The notes beneath the pieces are model-generated. The model was not told the DNA's origin. It searched no databases and worked only from the letters and a program-made list of their open reading frames with translations. The position numbers and the translations under genes were made by a program. From the NCBI GenBank assembly GCA_015522385.1, contig WAMJ01000302.1:1-35896 (forward strand): a stretch of DNA of 35,896 nt, given 5' to 3'. This DNA comes from Candidatus Heimdallarchaeota archaeon. Its GTDB lineage: Archaea > Asgardarchaeota > Heimdallarchaeia > Heimdallarchaeales > Kariarchaeaceae. Of the stretch, positions 6,925-15,443 are shown piece after piece. Numbering within the stretch: position 1 is the first letter of the stretch; every line of letters starts with the position of its first letter.

Positions 6925-7139
6925 ATGAATCCACCTTTTGACACCTTCTTCACTATGTGCCCCTTCCGCTCGAGCTTCCGTCCTGCTATGATCAGATAGC
7001 TACCGGATCGGCATCCAGAGCACAGCTCGGGAAACTCATCCACGTGGGACAGGATCTCCTCGGTGCTCTGCGCCCCGTACTTTGTCAGTATAAGATAGAT
7101 GCACTTTTCATTGGCCCGAAGACCTTCAGGGAAATCCAT
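6906..7139 (-). CDS. Small winged-helix protein
   Basis: A 77-residue cytoplasmic protein that looks like one winged helix. LRANEKCIYLILTKYG is the first helix, STEEILSHV the second, SYLIIAGRKLERKG the recognition helix, and HIVKKVSKGGFIWQL the beta wing. A CxxC pair (CSGC) sits before the recognition helix. An in-frame ATG at 7184 and another at 7226 (inside zwf) exist. The ATG at 7139 is preferred because the minus-strand TATA-like GATATAAAC at 7157-7168 lies about 22 bases upstream and could not serve the earlier starts. DNA binding is likely but unproven. It overlaps the PAC4-like gene by 19 bases, so the two are one operon. Confidence 0.6.
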   Translation of the reverse strand: MDFPEGLRANEKCIYLILTKYGAQSTEEILSHVDEFPELCSGCRSGSYLIIAGRKLERKGHIVKKVSKGGFIWQLKR

Positions 7140-7192
7140 AGGTACAGAGGAGTTATTCCGTTTATATCTCACTGCATACTTCATCGGATGAA

Positions 7193-8767
7193 TCAGTAGT
7201 TGGGGATGGGCTCGATCCATACCCACGAACGTCCGTCCTTTGCAATGAACTCATCCGCGGCCTTGGGACCCTGCGTACCAGCGTGGTAGTTAGGGAAGGG
7301 ATCTGGGAGCTTCCCCGCACGGATCAGCTCGTCCTCCTTCTTGAAGTGGTTGAGGAAGGGCTCGACCACCTTGAACATCTCTCGAACCTCGTCATGCCGG
7401 ATGAACAGTGTGCTGTCACCCCTGATAACATCGACGAGAAGACGCTCATAAGCCTTGGGCTCCTTCGCTCTCATCTGACCTTCGATCGACAGGTCGGCTT
7501 GTTTCACACTCTCAAGGAGACCAGACGGTCTCCAACCCAGCTGAAGCTTGACTCCACCCTTGGGCTGGATCTCGATAGTGATTGAGTTCTTCATCGGTTG
7601 CTGACCCTTCTGCAGCATCATCGGGATATCCTGCGAGTCGGGTCTCTTGAGCTGGATGTAGATGAATGACCTCCTCTCGGGCATTCGCTTCCCAGTCCTC
7701 AGATAAATCGGGACACCTCTCCATCTGGGATTATCGATCTGGAGCTTGAGGACCGCATAGGTCTCGACAAGAGAATTTTCGGTTCTCGTGTCCTCCTCCC
7801 TGTAACCCACGACGTGCTTGGACTTCACCACACCATGACCGTACTGTCCACGGACGACGTACTTCTCGATTTCCGATTCATCGTACCGTCTGATTGACCT
7901 GAAGAGGATGACCTTCTCATCCCTGATCGCCTCAGGTGAGAAAGAGGTCGGGGGCTCCATTGTGACGAAGGCCAAGATCTGGAGGATGTGTGATTGAAGC
8001 ATATCCAGCACCGCACCTGTCTGCTCGAAGAAGTCCACCCTTCCCTCTACACCTATAGTCTCAGACGTTGTGATCTGGATGTGGTCGATGTACTTATTGT
8101 TCCATAGGGGCTGAAACATCAGATTGGACAGCCTGAAGATGAGGATATTCTGCACAGACTCCTTTCCCAAGAAGTGGTCGATACGGTACACCTGGTCCTC
8201 GCGGAAGCCCTCCATTAGCAGGTTGTTCAGATTGTCTGCATCCCTGAGGTTGAGACCAAACGGTTTCTCAATGATTACCCGTGTCCAGCAATTGCTATCA
8301 GAAGATGTGTTGAGACCCGTCTTGGTCAACTGGCAGACGATTGTCTTGAAGTGGCTGGGAGAAGTAGCGAAGAAGAAGACCTTGTTCGCACCCCTTCCCC
8401 ACTCCTCCTCGATCTCGCGGATGCGGTCTTTCAGGTGGGTGAAGGTTGATTCCTCGTTGATGTCTGCACCAGCGATCGACTCCATACGTTCGCTCAGTGG
8501 CTTCCAGAATCTCTCCTCCATTGCATGTGAGCAGTACTGCTCCACCCTTGCCTTCATCTCAAGGACATACTTGTCGGTGGAGGAGATCCGCCTACCCAAC
8601 CCTAATATCCTGAACTTGTCAGGTAGTAGGTCCTCCCGTGAGAGGTGGTAGAGCGCGGGCATCAGTTTCCTCCGGGTCAGATCACCCGAGGCACCGAAGA
8701 TGATGAGAATTGTAGCTTCTGCAATTTCGTCACGGAATGTTCGATCTTGGCGTAAGGTCTCGCTCAA
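7193..8767 (-). CDS. zwf: Glucose-6-phosphate 1-dehydrogenase
   Basis: Oxidises glucose-6-phosphate to 6-phosphogluconolactone with NADP+, the entry step of the oxidative pentose phosphate pathway. Residues 22-36 are the Rossmann motif IIFGASGDLTRRKLM. EKPFGLNLRDADNL is the conserved substrate-loop region near residue 168. The active-site motif RIDHFLGKE lies near residue 196. VDFFEQTGAVLDMLQSH and the C-terminal domain are intact, and the 524-residue length is normal. This is the bacterial/eukaryotic enzyme family, rare in archaea. The start is a TTG at 8767, with a TATAAAA box on the minus strand at 8798-8804 about 34 bases before it. It is divergent from pgl, whose own start lies 110 bases away. 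Confidence 0.95.
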   Translation of the reverse strand: MSETLRQDRTFRDEIAEATILIIFGASGDLTRRKLMPALYHLSREDLLPDKFRILGLGRRISSTDKYVLEMKARVEQYCSHAMEERFWKPLSERMESIAGADINEESTFTHLKDRIREIEEEWGRGANKVFFFATSPSHFKTIVCQLTKTGLNTSSDSNCWTRVIIEKPFGLNLRDADNLNNLLMEGFREDQVYRIDHFLGKESVQNILIFRLSNLMFQPLWNNKYIDHIQITTSETIGVEGRVDFFEQTGAVLDMLQSHILQILAFVTMEPPTSFSPEAIRDEKVILFRSIRRYDESEIEKYVVRGQYGHGVVKSKHVVGYREEDTRTENSLVETYAVLKLQIDNPRWRGVPIYLRTGKRMPERRSFIYIQLKRPDSQDIPMMLQKGQQPMKNSITIEIQPKGGVKLQLGWRPSGLLESVKQADLSIEGQMRAKEPKAYERLLVDVIRGDSTLFIRHDEVREMFKVVEPFLNHFKKEDELIRAGKLPDPFPNYHAGTQGPKAADEFIAKDGRSWVWIEPIPNY

Positions 8768-8797
8768 AATATATCTATGATGCGATTCCTCTTTGAG

Positions 8798-8804
8798 TAT
8801 AAAA
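8798..8804 (-). promoter_or_regulatory. TATA box of zwf
   Basis: TATAAAA on the plus strand, read TTTTATA on the minus strand, is the strongest TATA-like element between zwf and pgl. It implies a short leader of about eight bases before the TTG start. Confidence 0.5.
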
Positions 8805-8876
8805 GAGATTTCACTAGGTCAACATGACGAGGGGATCAATGAAGAGACATAAATGGTCGTGAGCCTTGTTTGGGTA

Positions 8877-9584
8877 ATGAGCACCGAATTTGTCATTGCT
8901 AGCACAGAGGATGAATTTGTCCAGAAGTCCACACAGCTGATTGCACAGAGGATCAACACTGCAATTGACACAACAGGGTCGTGTATCATTGCACTCTCAG
9001 GGGGATCTACACCACGGCCGATCTACCGAATGTTGGCGAAGATACCAATAGAATGGGACATGGTAGAAGTCCTCTTGGTTGATGAGAGGGTAGTTCCGTA
9101 CAAGAGCGAGAAGAGCAATGCACGAATGATCGAGGAAAGCCTCGGGTTGCCTGTCCATAGGATGGGGGTGAAGAGTGATCCCGATGAATCTGCCCTCTCG
9201 TACGAACAGCTACTCAAGGATCTGTTCGAGAAGTACGGAAAGGACAGGCTTGACGTGGTTGTCCTCGGTATGGGGGCAGACGGGCACTCAGCATCGATCT
9301 TTCCTGATATCCCCAACTTTGAGAGCTACATCGAGAGCATTGAGGGAAGGTTGGTGGTATCGCACCACGTACCCTCCCAGGATATGGTCAGACTGACGAT
9401 GACACCATCCGTCCTGTCGGACGCGGCCGAGAGTATCCTCCTAATCACGGGGGAGGACAAGGGGAGAACTTTTGCCAATGCTCTGAATTCGTGGGATACC
9501 AACAGGTTCCCAGTGTTGCTTTGCACACCTGAGAGATTTACTGCAGTCTTGGATAGGGCAGCTTACGCACAGTTGAAATTTTAG
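8877..9584 (+). CDS. pgl: 6-phosphogluconolactonase
   Basis: Hydrolyses 6-phosphogluconolactone to 6-phosphogluconate, the second step of the oxidative pentose phosphate pathway. It belongs to the DevB/SOL branch of the glucosamine-6-phosphate isomerase fold: the phosphate-binding loop ALSGGSTPRPIYRML lies near residue 40 and the catalytic VLGMGADGHSASIFP near residue 128. The length of 235 residues is typical. An upstream in-frame ATG at 8853 exists, but a TATA-like ACATAAAT at 8847-8854 places transcription at about the ATG at 8877, making a leaderless start. Its end overlaps the convergent RAM-domain gene by four bases. Confidence 0.92.
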   Translation: MSTEFVIASTEDEFVQKSTQLIAQRINTAIDTTGSCIIALSGGSTPRPIYRMLAKIPIEWDMVEVLLVDERVVPYKSEKSNARMIEESLGLPVHRMGVKSDPDESALSYEQLLKDLFEKYGKDRLDVVVLGMGADGHSASIFPDIPNFESYIESIEGRLVVSHHVPSQDMVRLTMTPSVLSDAAESILLITGEDKGRTFANALNSWDTNRFPVLLCTPERFTAVLDRAAYAQLKF

Positions 9585-9814
9585 CCGTCGACTGCTACCA
9601 TGGTAGTAGTGCTCACGATGTCATCCACCTTCCGAATGGACTCGGTAATCAACTCTCGTAGCTTCTTGGCAGTCTCGGCATGAATCTCCACGACTATGTC
9701 GTAATTGCCAAAGACGACGTAGGCGTTACTGACGCCCTCGATAGATTTAAATTGTTCAGCTACCGCTTGTGAGGTATCTGCTTTTGCATTGATGAAGACA
9801 TACGCTTTGACCAT
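9581..9814 (-). CDS. Stand-alone RAM (Lrp/AsnC effector) domain protein
   Basis: A 77-residue protein corresponding to just the ligand-binding, oligomerising domain of Lrp/AsnC regulators (RAM domain). The alpha/beta sandwich is recognisable in AYVFINAK, VSNAYVVFGNYDIVVEI and VDDIVSTTTMVAV. No helix-turn-helix precedes it: the next in-frame sequence upstream is noncoding. Stand-alone RAM proteins (often called SraA-like) oligomerise and can modulate full-length Lrp regulators by binding amino acids or other small effectors. Placed inside the oxidative pentose phosphate cluster it could sense a metabolite, but this is an inference from position only. It is convergent with pgl (four-base overlap) and lies downstream of gnd on the same strand, about 60 bases away. 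Confidence 0.75.
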   Translation of the reverse strand: MVKAYVFINAKADTSQAVAEQFKSIEGVSNAYVVFGNYDIVVEIHAETAKKLRELITESIRKVDDIVSTTTMVAVDG

Positions 9815-9873
9815 GGGAATTCCTTCAGACTAATGTGTGCATAGAATCTGCATATTTAACTGCTTCGGATTAC

Positions 9874-11289
9874 CTATTCTCCCTCGCTCCATTTTGTGTG
9901 GTAGCTTCGGCCGCTCGGGTCGTCCAGTCTCTGGTAGGTATGAGCACCGAAGTAGTCACGTTGTGCCTGCAGGAGATTCGCCGGCAGAAACTCGGAGGTA
10001 TATCCATCAAAGAAATTCAGGGCAGAACTCATCCCAGGCAGGGGAATACCGGCCTTTATACCCTCGACCACGACGTCTCTCCACGAGTCAATGCAGGACA
10101 GCACCTCCTTCCTGAAGTAGTCAGCAAGGAGGATGGATCTCAGATCTCCCTCCCGGTCAAAAGCGGCCTTGATCTCACCGAGGAAAACCGAGCGGATTAT
10201 GCAGCCACCCCTCCACATCAAGGCTATGCTCCCGTAGTCAAGATCCCAGCCATACTCTTTTGCCGCCTCTCGCATGAGCGAGAATCCTTGGCTATAGGAG
10301 ATGATCTTCGAGGCGTAGAGTGCTTTTTCAAGTTTATCGATAAACACCTCTTGATCCAACTGTGACCGGACCTTCGGGAGTGCATATGTCCTCGAAGCGA
10401 CCACCCGCTCCTCCTTGAGAGCGGATAGGCATCGCTGGAAGACAGCCTCACCTATGAGAGTGACCGGTATCCCGAGGTCGAGGGCAGATATCGCTGTCCA
10501 CTTACCAGTGCCCTTCTGCCCGGCCGTGTCGAGGATCTTCTCCACCAGTGGTTTCCCGTCGGTGTCCTTAACTCTGAGTATCTGTGCAGTGATCTCGATG
10601 AGGTAGGAGTCCAACCTCCCGGAATTCCAGCGATCGAAGACATCTGCGATCTCGTCACTGTCCATACCGAGCATGTCCCTCATCATCTGGTAGCTCTCAA
10701 TAATCAGCTCCATGTCACCGTACTCGATGCCATTGTGAACCATCTTGACGTAGTGCCCAGCACCGTCAGAGCCGACCCATTCGCAGCAGGGACTGCCATC
10801 CTCTACCTTCGCTGCAATGTCTTGGAAGATGTTCTTGACCATCGGCCATGCCTCGGGATGACCACCGGGCATGATCGACGGACCGTACCTCGCACCTTCC
10901 TCTCCCCCAGATACTCCAGCCCCGATGAATCTGATTCCCCGATCACGCAGGTGCTTGGACCTTCTGATCGTGTCATTGAAGTTTGAGTTTCCACCATCTA
11001 TGAGGAGGTCACCCTCGTCGAGATGGGGGAGGATCTGATCGATGAAGGAGTCAACAGGTCTGCCCGCTTTGACCATGAATAGGACTTTTCTAGGGGTACT
11101 CAGTGCCTTGACGAATTCCTCGACACTGTGGGTTCCGACTATCATGTCCGAATCCACTCCATTGATGAACTCGTCGACCTTTGAGGTCGTTCGATTGTAG
11201 ACCGCTACGGAGTAGCCGTGGTCAACCATGTTCAGCACGAGATTCTGCCCCATGACAGCCAGACCAACCAGACCGATATCTGCTTTCAA
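9874..11289 (-). CDS. gnd: 6-phosphogluconate dehydrogenase, decarboxylating
   Basis: Oxidatively decarboxylates 6-phosphogluconate to ribulose-5-phosphate with NADP+, the third step of the oxidative branch. The N-terminal dinucleotide motif is GLAVMGQNLVLNM, followed by YNRTTSK, whose RTxxK pattern is usual for NADP+ specificity. Substrate motifs are GAGVSGGEEGARYGPS near residue 127 and HYVKMVHNGIEYGDM near residue 182, where the Lys is the catalytic base. TAGQKGTGKWT and the swapped C-terminal tail SYHTKW are present, so this is the full-length (471-residue) class rather than the short archaeal/bacterial form. The start is a TTG at 11289, with AAAATAAATAAT on the minus strand centred about 33 bases upstream. 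It is divergent from the MoxR gene. Confidence 0.95.
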   Translation of the reverse strand: MKADIGLVGLAVMGQNLVLNMVDHGYSVAVYNRTTSKVDEFINGVDSDMIVGTHSVEEFVKALSTPRKVLFMVKAGRPVDSFIDQILPHLDEGDLLIDGGNSNFNDTIRRSKHLRDRGIRFIGAGVSGGEEGARYGPSIMPGGHPEAWPMVKNIFQDIAAKVEDGSPCCEWVGSDGAGHYVKMVHNGIEYGDMELIIESYQMMRDMLGMDSDEIADVFDRWNSGRLDSYLIEITAQILRVKDTDGKPLVEKILDTAGQKGTGKWTAISALDLGIPVTLIGEAVFQRCLSALKEERVVASRTYALPKVRSQLDQEVFIDKLEKALYASKIISYSQGFSLMREAAKEYGWDLDYGSIALMWRGGCIIRSVFLGEIKAAFDREGDLRSILLADYFRKEVLSCIDSWRDVVVEGIKAGIPLPGMSSALNFFDGYTSEFLPANLLQAQRDYFGAHTYQRLDDPSGRSYHTKWSEGE

Positions 11290-11358
11290 CTTAATTGCTG
11301 ATTCTCACCTCGGTATTATTTATTTTGGATCAGGACAGGAACATCACGGAGCGAACAC

Positions 11359-11366
11359 TTTATTTC
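11359..11366 (+). promoter_or_regulatory. TATA-like box of the MoxR operon
   Basis: TTTATTTC lies about 26 bases before the ATG at 11388. It decides against the longer in-frame start at 11295, which would sit inside the promoter shared with divergent gnd. Confidence 0.45.
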
Positions 11367-11387
11367 TCCAGCTGGAATAGGGAAACT

Positions 11388-12203
11388 ATGGACACAGTCG
11401 TTATCGATGGGGTCGAGCTTCACCTCTCACCCCCGACGGAGTTCGAGGCAAGGTGGATTGGACAGCGAGGAGTGCAGGAGCAGTTGATCGCTGCATGGCT
11501 CAAGTTGCAGCAGGACGATCTCCCTCTCACCCCGAGGGTGATAGGTCCTCCTGGTGTGGGGAAGACCACCATGGCCTACGCCACCGCCAAGCAACTGGGG
11601 AAGCAGACCTACTTTATGCAGGCGACGATGGACACAAGACCAGAGGATCTGATCGTCACCCCCGTGATCTCCGACGACCAGAAGATCAAGTATGTCGCCT
11701 CGCCCATCGTGAGCGCGATGCTCAGGGGTGGTGTGGTGATCCTGGACGAGGGGAACAGGATGGCGGAGAAGTCATGGGCTTCTCTCGCACCACTACTTGA
11801 TCAACGGAGGTACGTCGAGAGCCAGATCGCGGGGATTACCATCCGTGCCCACGAGGACTTCAGGTTGGTGACCACGATGAACAACGACGCGTCCACTTTC
11901 GAGCTCCCCGAGTACATTATCTCACGGCTGCAGCCAGTCATCGAGCTGGACTACCCCACCGCAGAGGAGGAGCGGTCGATCCTCAAGTACAATGTGCCCT
12001 TTGCCCCCGATGAGATCATTGACCAAGTTGTGGCATTCCTGCAGTCCGCTCATCTTGACGACAAGCCCTACACCGTAAGAGGAGGTATTCAGATGTTGAG
12101 CTACACGCTCAAGCTGAAGGAGGTGACCAAGGCACCGATCGAGAACTGTTTGATGAACGCGGTGCTACAGGTCTTCGGTGACGATGCCATGAACTACATC
12201 TAG
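11388..12203 (+). CDS. MoxR-type AAA+ ATPase
   Basis: A 271-residue ATP-dependent chaperone-like protein. Walker A is GPPGVGKTTM near residue 50, Walker B is GGVVILDEGNRM near residue 117, and the sensor-1 strand TTMNNDAST carries the asparagines. The arginine-finger region and the small helical lid follow. MoxR ATPases usually work with von Willebrand A (VWA) proteins to remodel or metal-load targets, but here the next gene is a TraB/DUF5682-like protein. The start is set by the TATA-like box at 11359-11366. Only eight bases, containing a GGTGAG ribosome site, separate it from the partner, so the two are an operon. The substrate is unknown. Confidence 0.85.
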   Translation: MDTVVIDGVELHLSPPTEFEARWIGQRGVQEQLIAAWLKLQQDDLPLTPRVIGPPGVGKTTMAYATAKQLGKQTYFMQATMDTRPEDLIVTPVISDDQKIKYVASPIVSAMLRGGVVILDEGNRMAEKSWASLAPLLDQRRYVESQIAGITIRAHEDFRLVTTMNNDASTFELPEYIISRLQPVIELDYPTAEEERSILKYNVPFAPDEIIDQVVAFLQSAHLDDKPYTVRGGIQMLSYTLKLKEVTKAPIENCLMNAVLQVFGDDAMNYI

Positions 12204-12211
12204 GTGAGACT

Positions 12212-14110
12212 ATGAATCTACCGGAGGAGATCCCAAGAGTCGAGCTGATCAGGATGAAGCTGGGGGAGTCCACGCTTAGGATCCTCCCGAGTGTCCATAA
12301 TTCCCTCCACTTCTGCAGGCTCGACGAGTTGCTCGAGGGCTCACCCCACCTATTGCTGGAGTTCCCAGAGCAGCTTGAGAGGGAATTCTTCCAAGCTGTT
12401 GAGCGCCTGCCCATCCCCACGTTGATCTACAGCCCCCTCTTCACGGGGAAGATGTCGCCTGTCGCAAACATCGTCTATGCCGTCCACCCAGGTGACAGTG
12501 TGTACTGGTCGGCCTACCACGCGCTCAAGTCAGATCTGCAGGTCACGCTCATCGACACATACGTAGAGGGCAGAGCAGACCTGATGCTCGATCCCGCATC
12601 CATACCCTTCGTTTCGTGGGAGGAATTCTACGGTCAGTGGAAGGGAGAGGGGCACTTCGGGACGATTCACGCACGAAGGTCGTACCGAATGGCAAGGAGG
12701 GTGGAGGAGGTGTTGAGGCAGGAAGGTGATTATGCCCTTGTTTGTGGGATAGCCCATGTACCGGTAATCATGCGTCATCTCGAGCGGAGTTTCGGGACGG
12801 CACACACGTTGGAGTTCAGCCCTACCTTGGAGCGTGACGTCAAGAGACTCCTTGACTCATCTGTTGACGAGTCTTATCTTGGGGAGGCGGTGACTGGATG
12901 GGAGTTAGCAGACGTCGACCCGAAGTCGATCTTTGTCGTCATGGGTGATATTCCATACCTAGTCCAGAGGTCAGTTGACACCCCAGGTTTCTCATACCTC
13001 GAGGGACTGAGGGATCTCTACTTCGAAGCGCACAAAGCATACCGTACAAAGTTCGACGACTCGGTATCTCCAGCGACCTTCCGCAGGTTGTTCCAGTTCC
13101 TGAGAAACCTTTCGAGAATACGGGGCTACCTCGTGCCCTCGATGATAGACATGCTCACCGCAGCCAACGCCATGGTGGACGGTGACTACGCCTTCGAGGT
13201 CTACAGGGTGATGGTGTCCTTCGCCTACTTGCCAAGCAGGTGGAACAGGCTTGAGCGAACCTTCAAGGTCATCCCGGATGAGTCACTGAGCCAGTCGATC
13301 AGGTTCACTTTCAGAGTGAGGATGCCGCGCCCAGTTCTGAAGAAGAGAACCGAGGACGATGATCCCTTCGAGGACCCCATCCCCGACGAACTCTATCCCG
13401 GCCACTGGCAGGAAATCTGGGAGAAGCACTCACCCTACTCCACCGTCTCCTATCCACCGGAGGACGTGTACATCGAGAACTACTTTAACTTCCTACGCAG
13501 GCGTGCGCAGGAGATCCTCGCCGAGGAGAAGGCAGTGGTTGAGAAGTTCTCCACGAGTCTCGAAGACGGGATTGCGTGGCACGAGACGCTAAGGAACTGG
13601 CACGAGAAAAAGATCTATGTGAAGCGGGTACCAAGAACCGTCCCTGACATCGGAGCACTTATCGTGCAATTTCAGGAGGAACACGACAAGGAGTACGAAC
13701 ACCACTCGACACTCTACGCCGAGCACGAGAAGGAGTCTGACATCTCCATCGTCTCCACCAGTCCCGGAGACGAGATCATTGGACCTGGGATCACCCGGAT
13801 AAAGATTGCCGCGATTGTCTCCGTCTTCCCTCCGCAGCACTACGCAGTCCCAGTTCCCTACGGTACGGACGACCTGAAGACCAAGCTCCTCTACACAGCC
13901 ATGAACATGGCAACCTCCGATGTGATCGTGCTCGTGGCCCCTCGTCCCCCAACAGCGGCTCACCGCTACTTCGTCCGGAGCTACGGGTACAAGCTCCTCT
14001 ATATCCCCATGCAGCAACTCACCAAAGCATCACTCCACCGCCTCAGGACCATGCACCTCCTTGCTCACCCTGACCTCCGGGAAATTGCCCGTCAGTACAT
14101 TGGATTCTGA
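12212..14110 (+). CDS. TraB/DUF5682-like partner of MoxR
   Basis: A 632-residue cytoplasmic protein; no transmembrane helix or signal is visible. The first 220 residues resemble the TIKI/TraB/ChaN-like superfamily: ILPSVHNSLHF then LLLEFPEQLE near residues 27-56 (a histidine on a strand followed by an acidic strand), and CGIAHVPVIMRHL near residue 185. Bacterial DUF5682 proteins have this fold and are encoded beside MoxR ATPases, which matches this context. Residues 220-450 are helical and 480-632 form an alpha/beta C-terminal domain that is not recognised. The activity of DUF5682 is unknown; a peptidase- or esterase-like role has been suggested for relatives of this fold. No VWA gene is adjacent. 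Confidence 0.58.
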   Translation: MNLPEEIPRVELIRMKLGESTLRILPSVHNSLHFCRLDELLEGSPHLLLEFPEQLEREFFQAVERLPIPTLIYSPLFTGKMSPVANIVYAVHPGDSVYWSAYHALKSDLQVTLIDTYVEGRADLMLDPASIPFVSWEEFYGQWKGEGHFGTIHARRSYRMARRVEEVLRQEGDYALVCGIAHVPVIMRHLERSFGTAHTLEFSPTLERDVKRLLDSSVDESYLGEAVTGWELADVDPKSIFVVMGDIPYLVQRSVDTPGFSYLEGLRDLYFEAHKAYRTKFDDSVSPATFRRLFQFLRNLSRIRGYLVPSMIDMLTAANAMVDGDYAFEVYRVMVSFAYLPSRWNRLERTFKVIPDESLSQSIRFTFRVRMPRPVLKKRTEDDDPFEDPIPDELYPGHWQEIWEKHSPYSTVSYPPEDVYIENYFNFLRRRAQEILAEEKAVVEKFSTSLEDGIAWHETLRNWHEKKIYVKRVPRTVPDIGALIVQFQEEHDKEYEHHSTLYAEHEKESDISIVSTSPGDEIIGPGITRIKIAAIVSVFPPQHYAVPVPYGTDDLKTKLLYTAMNMATSDVIVLVAPRPPTAAHRYFVRSYGYKLLYIPMQQLTKASLHRLRTMHLLAHPDLREIARQYIGF

Positions 14111-14159
14111 ATAGTACGCTTGGGCAAGGTTGAAAAGGATTCATCGCAAACTTCCCTCG

Positions 14160-15281
14160 ATGAGTGAATTGAAGAAAACTATTCTCTACTCTTGGCACAA
14201 AGAACACGGCCAGATCGTAGACTTCGCGGGCTGGGCCATGCCTGTGCGGTACTCGGACATCACCACGGAGCACATGGCGGTCCGCGAGAACTGTGGGATC
14301 TTTGATGTCAGCCACATGGGTAGAATCTGGATACGGGGTCCTGGAGCTTTCGACCTCCTTGACACTCTGGTGGTAAGAGACCTCTCCAAGGTGAAGGAGA
14401 ATCAGGCGGCATACAGCTTCATGCTCAACGAGAGGGCAGGGTTTAGGGACGACGTCATAGTCACCAAGTTCACCGACGAGGAGTGGCTCCTAGTTTGCAA
14501 CGCAGGTAATCTCGACAAGATCTGGAAATGGGTGCAGCTCCATGGGAAGAACTTCGACGTCCAACTGGAGAACAAGTCGGCCCAGAGCGCGATGTTCGCC
14601 GTGCAGGGACCGAAGGCCCGAGAGATCATGTCCAGCATGACAGATGATGAGCTCCCCGGTAGATTCAGAGCTGGTTGGATCACACTTGACGGGCAGAAGG
14701 TGCTCTTCTCGGGGACGGGATACACTGGAGAGGACGGTGGGGAGATCGCGCTCTTCGACGACAGCGAGGAACTGGAGAGCAAAGCCCTGAAGCTCTGGCA
14801 GGCATTCATCGACAAAGGAGCAGAACCCTGTGCGCTCGGTGCGAGGGACACCCTAAGGCTCGAAGCGGGCTACTCTCTCTACGGGAACGACATGGACGAG
14901 GACACGCATGTGCTGGAGTCCAGCTTGGCCTTCGTTCCATTCGCACATATCCACAAGGACAGGGACTACATCGGGAAGGAAGCAACTCTGGCTAAGGAGG
15001 GCAAAGAGGAGCAGTTTAGGGTGTTCTTCAAGCTCGTTGAGAAGGGGGTTGCAAGGCATGGATACCCAGTGATCGTCAATGGAGAGGAGGCGGGAGTTGT
15101 CACCTCAGGAACTCGATCTCCACTTACCAAGGAGTTTATCGGGATGGCCTATATCCCCTATACCCTCAAGGATGTTGGTTCGAGATTCCAAGTGAAAGTA
15201 AAACGGAAAGTACTGGAGGCGGAGGTCATCCCCTTCCCCATCTATGACACCAAGAAGTATGGTTACACCCGTGAAAATTAA
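14160..15281 (+). CDS. gcvT: Aminomethyltransferase, glycine cleavage T protein
   Basis: Transfers the methylene group from the aminomethyl-lipoyl H protein to tetrahydrofolate or tetrahydromethanopterin, releasing ammonia. Hallmarks are FAGWAMPVRYSD near residue 24, GIFDVSHMGRIWIRGPGA near 46-63, and GARDTLRLEAGYSLYGNDMD near residue 230. The C-terminal barrel domain closes with FIGMAYIPYTL. The 373-residue length is normal. An in-frame ATG at 14130 would add ten basic residues; the ATG at 14160 fits the family start better. No other glycine-cleavage gene (H, P or L) is in the window, so the complex must be encoded elsewhere or the protein may serve another folate-linked role. Confidence 0.93.
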   Translation: MSELKKTILYSWHKEHGQIVDFAGWAMPVRYSDITTEHMAVRENCGIFDVSHMGRIWIRGPGAFDLLDTLVVRDLSKVKENQAAYSFMLNERAGFRDDVIVTKFTDEEWLLVCNAGNLDKIWKWVQLHGKNFDVQLENKSAQSAMFAVQGPKAREIMSSMTDDELPGRFRAGWITLDGQKVLFSGTGYTGEDGGEIALFDDSEELESKALKLWQAFIDKGAEPCALGARDTLRLEAGYSLYGNDMDEDTHVLESSLAFVPFAHIHKDRDYIGKEATLAKEGKEEQFRVFFKLVEKGVARHGYPVIVNGEEAGVVTSGTRSPLTKEFIGMAYIPYTLKDVGSRFQVKVKRKVLEAEVIPFPIYDTKKYGYTREN

Positions 15282-15443
15282 TTTTTCACTAAAGTTGAAC
15301 TCAGGAGTAAAATCTTCAGGATTCGACTAGTATTCTGTCACTGCTTTTAGAGAACTTTATAACATATTACAATTCAGTATCTTCAGTACTGGACAGTGGT
15401 TGAACCCATAGTTCAACATAACCGGGAAGAGAGGTTGTATTCA

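Noticed and set aside
13589..14017. 142-residue minus-strand frame inside the MoxR partner gene
   Set aside because: It is antisense to a well-supported long gene, with no promoter and no recognisable domain.
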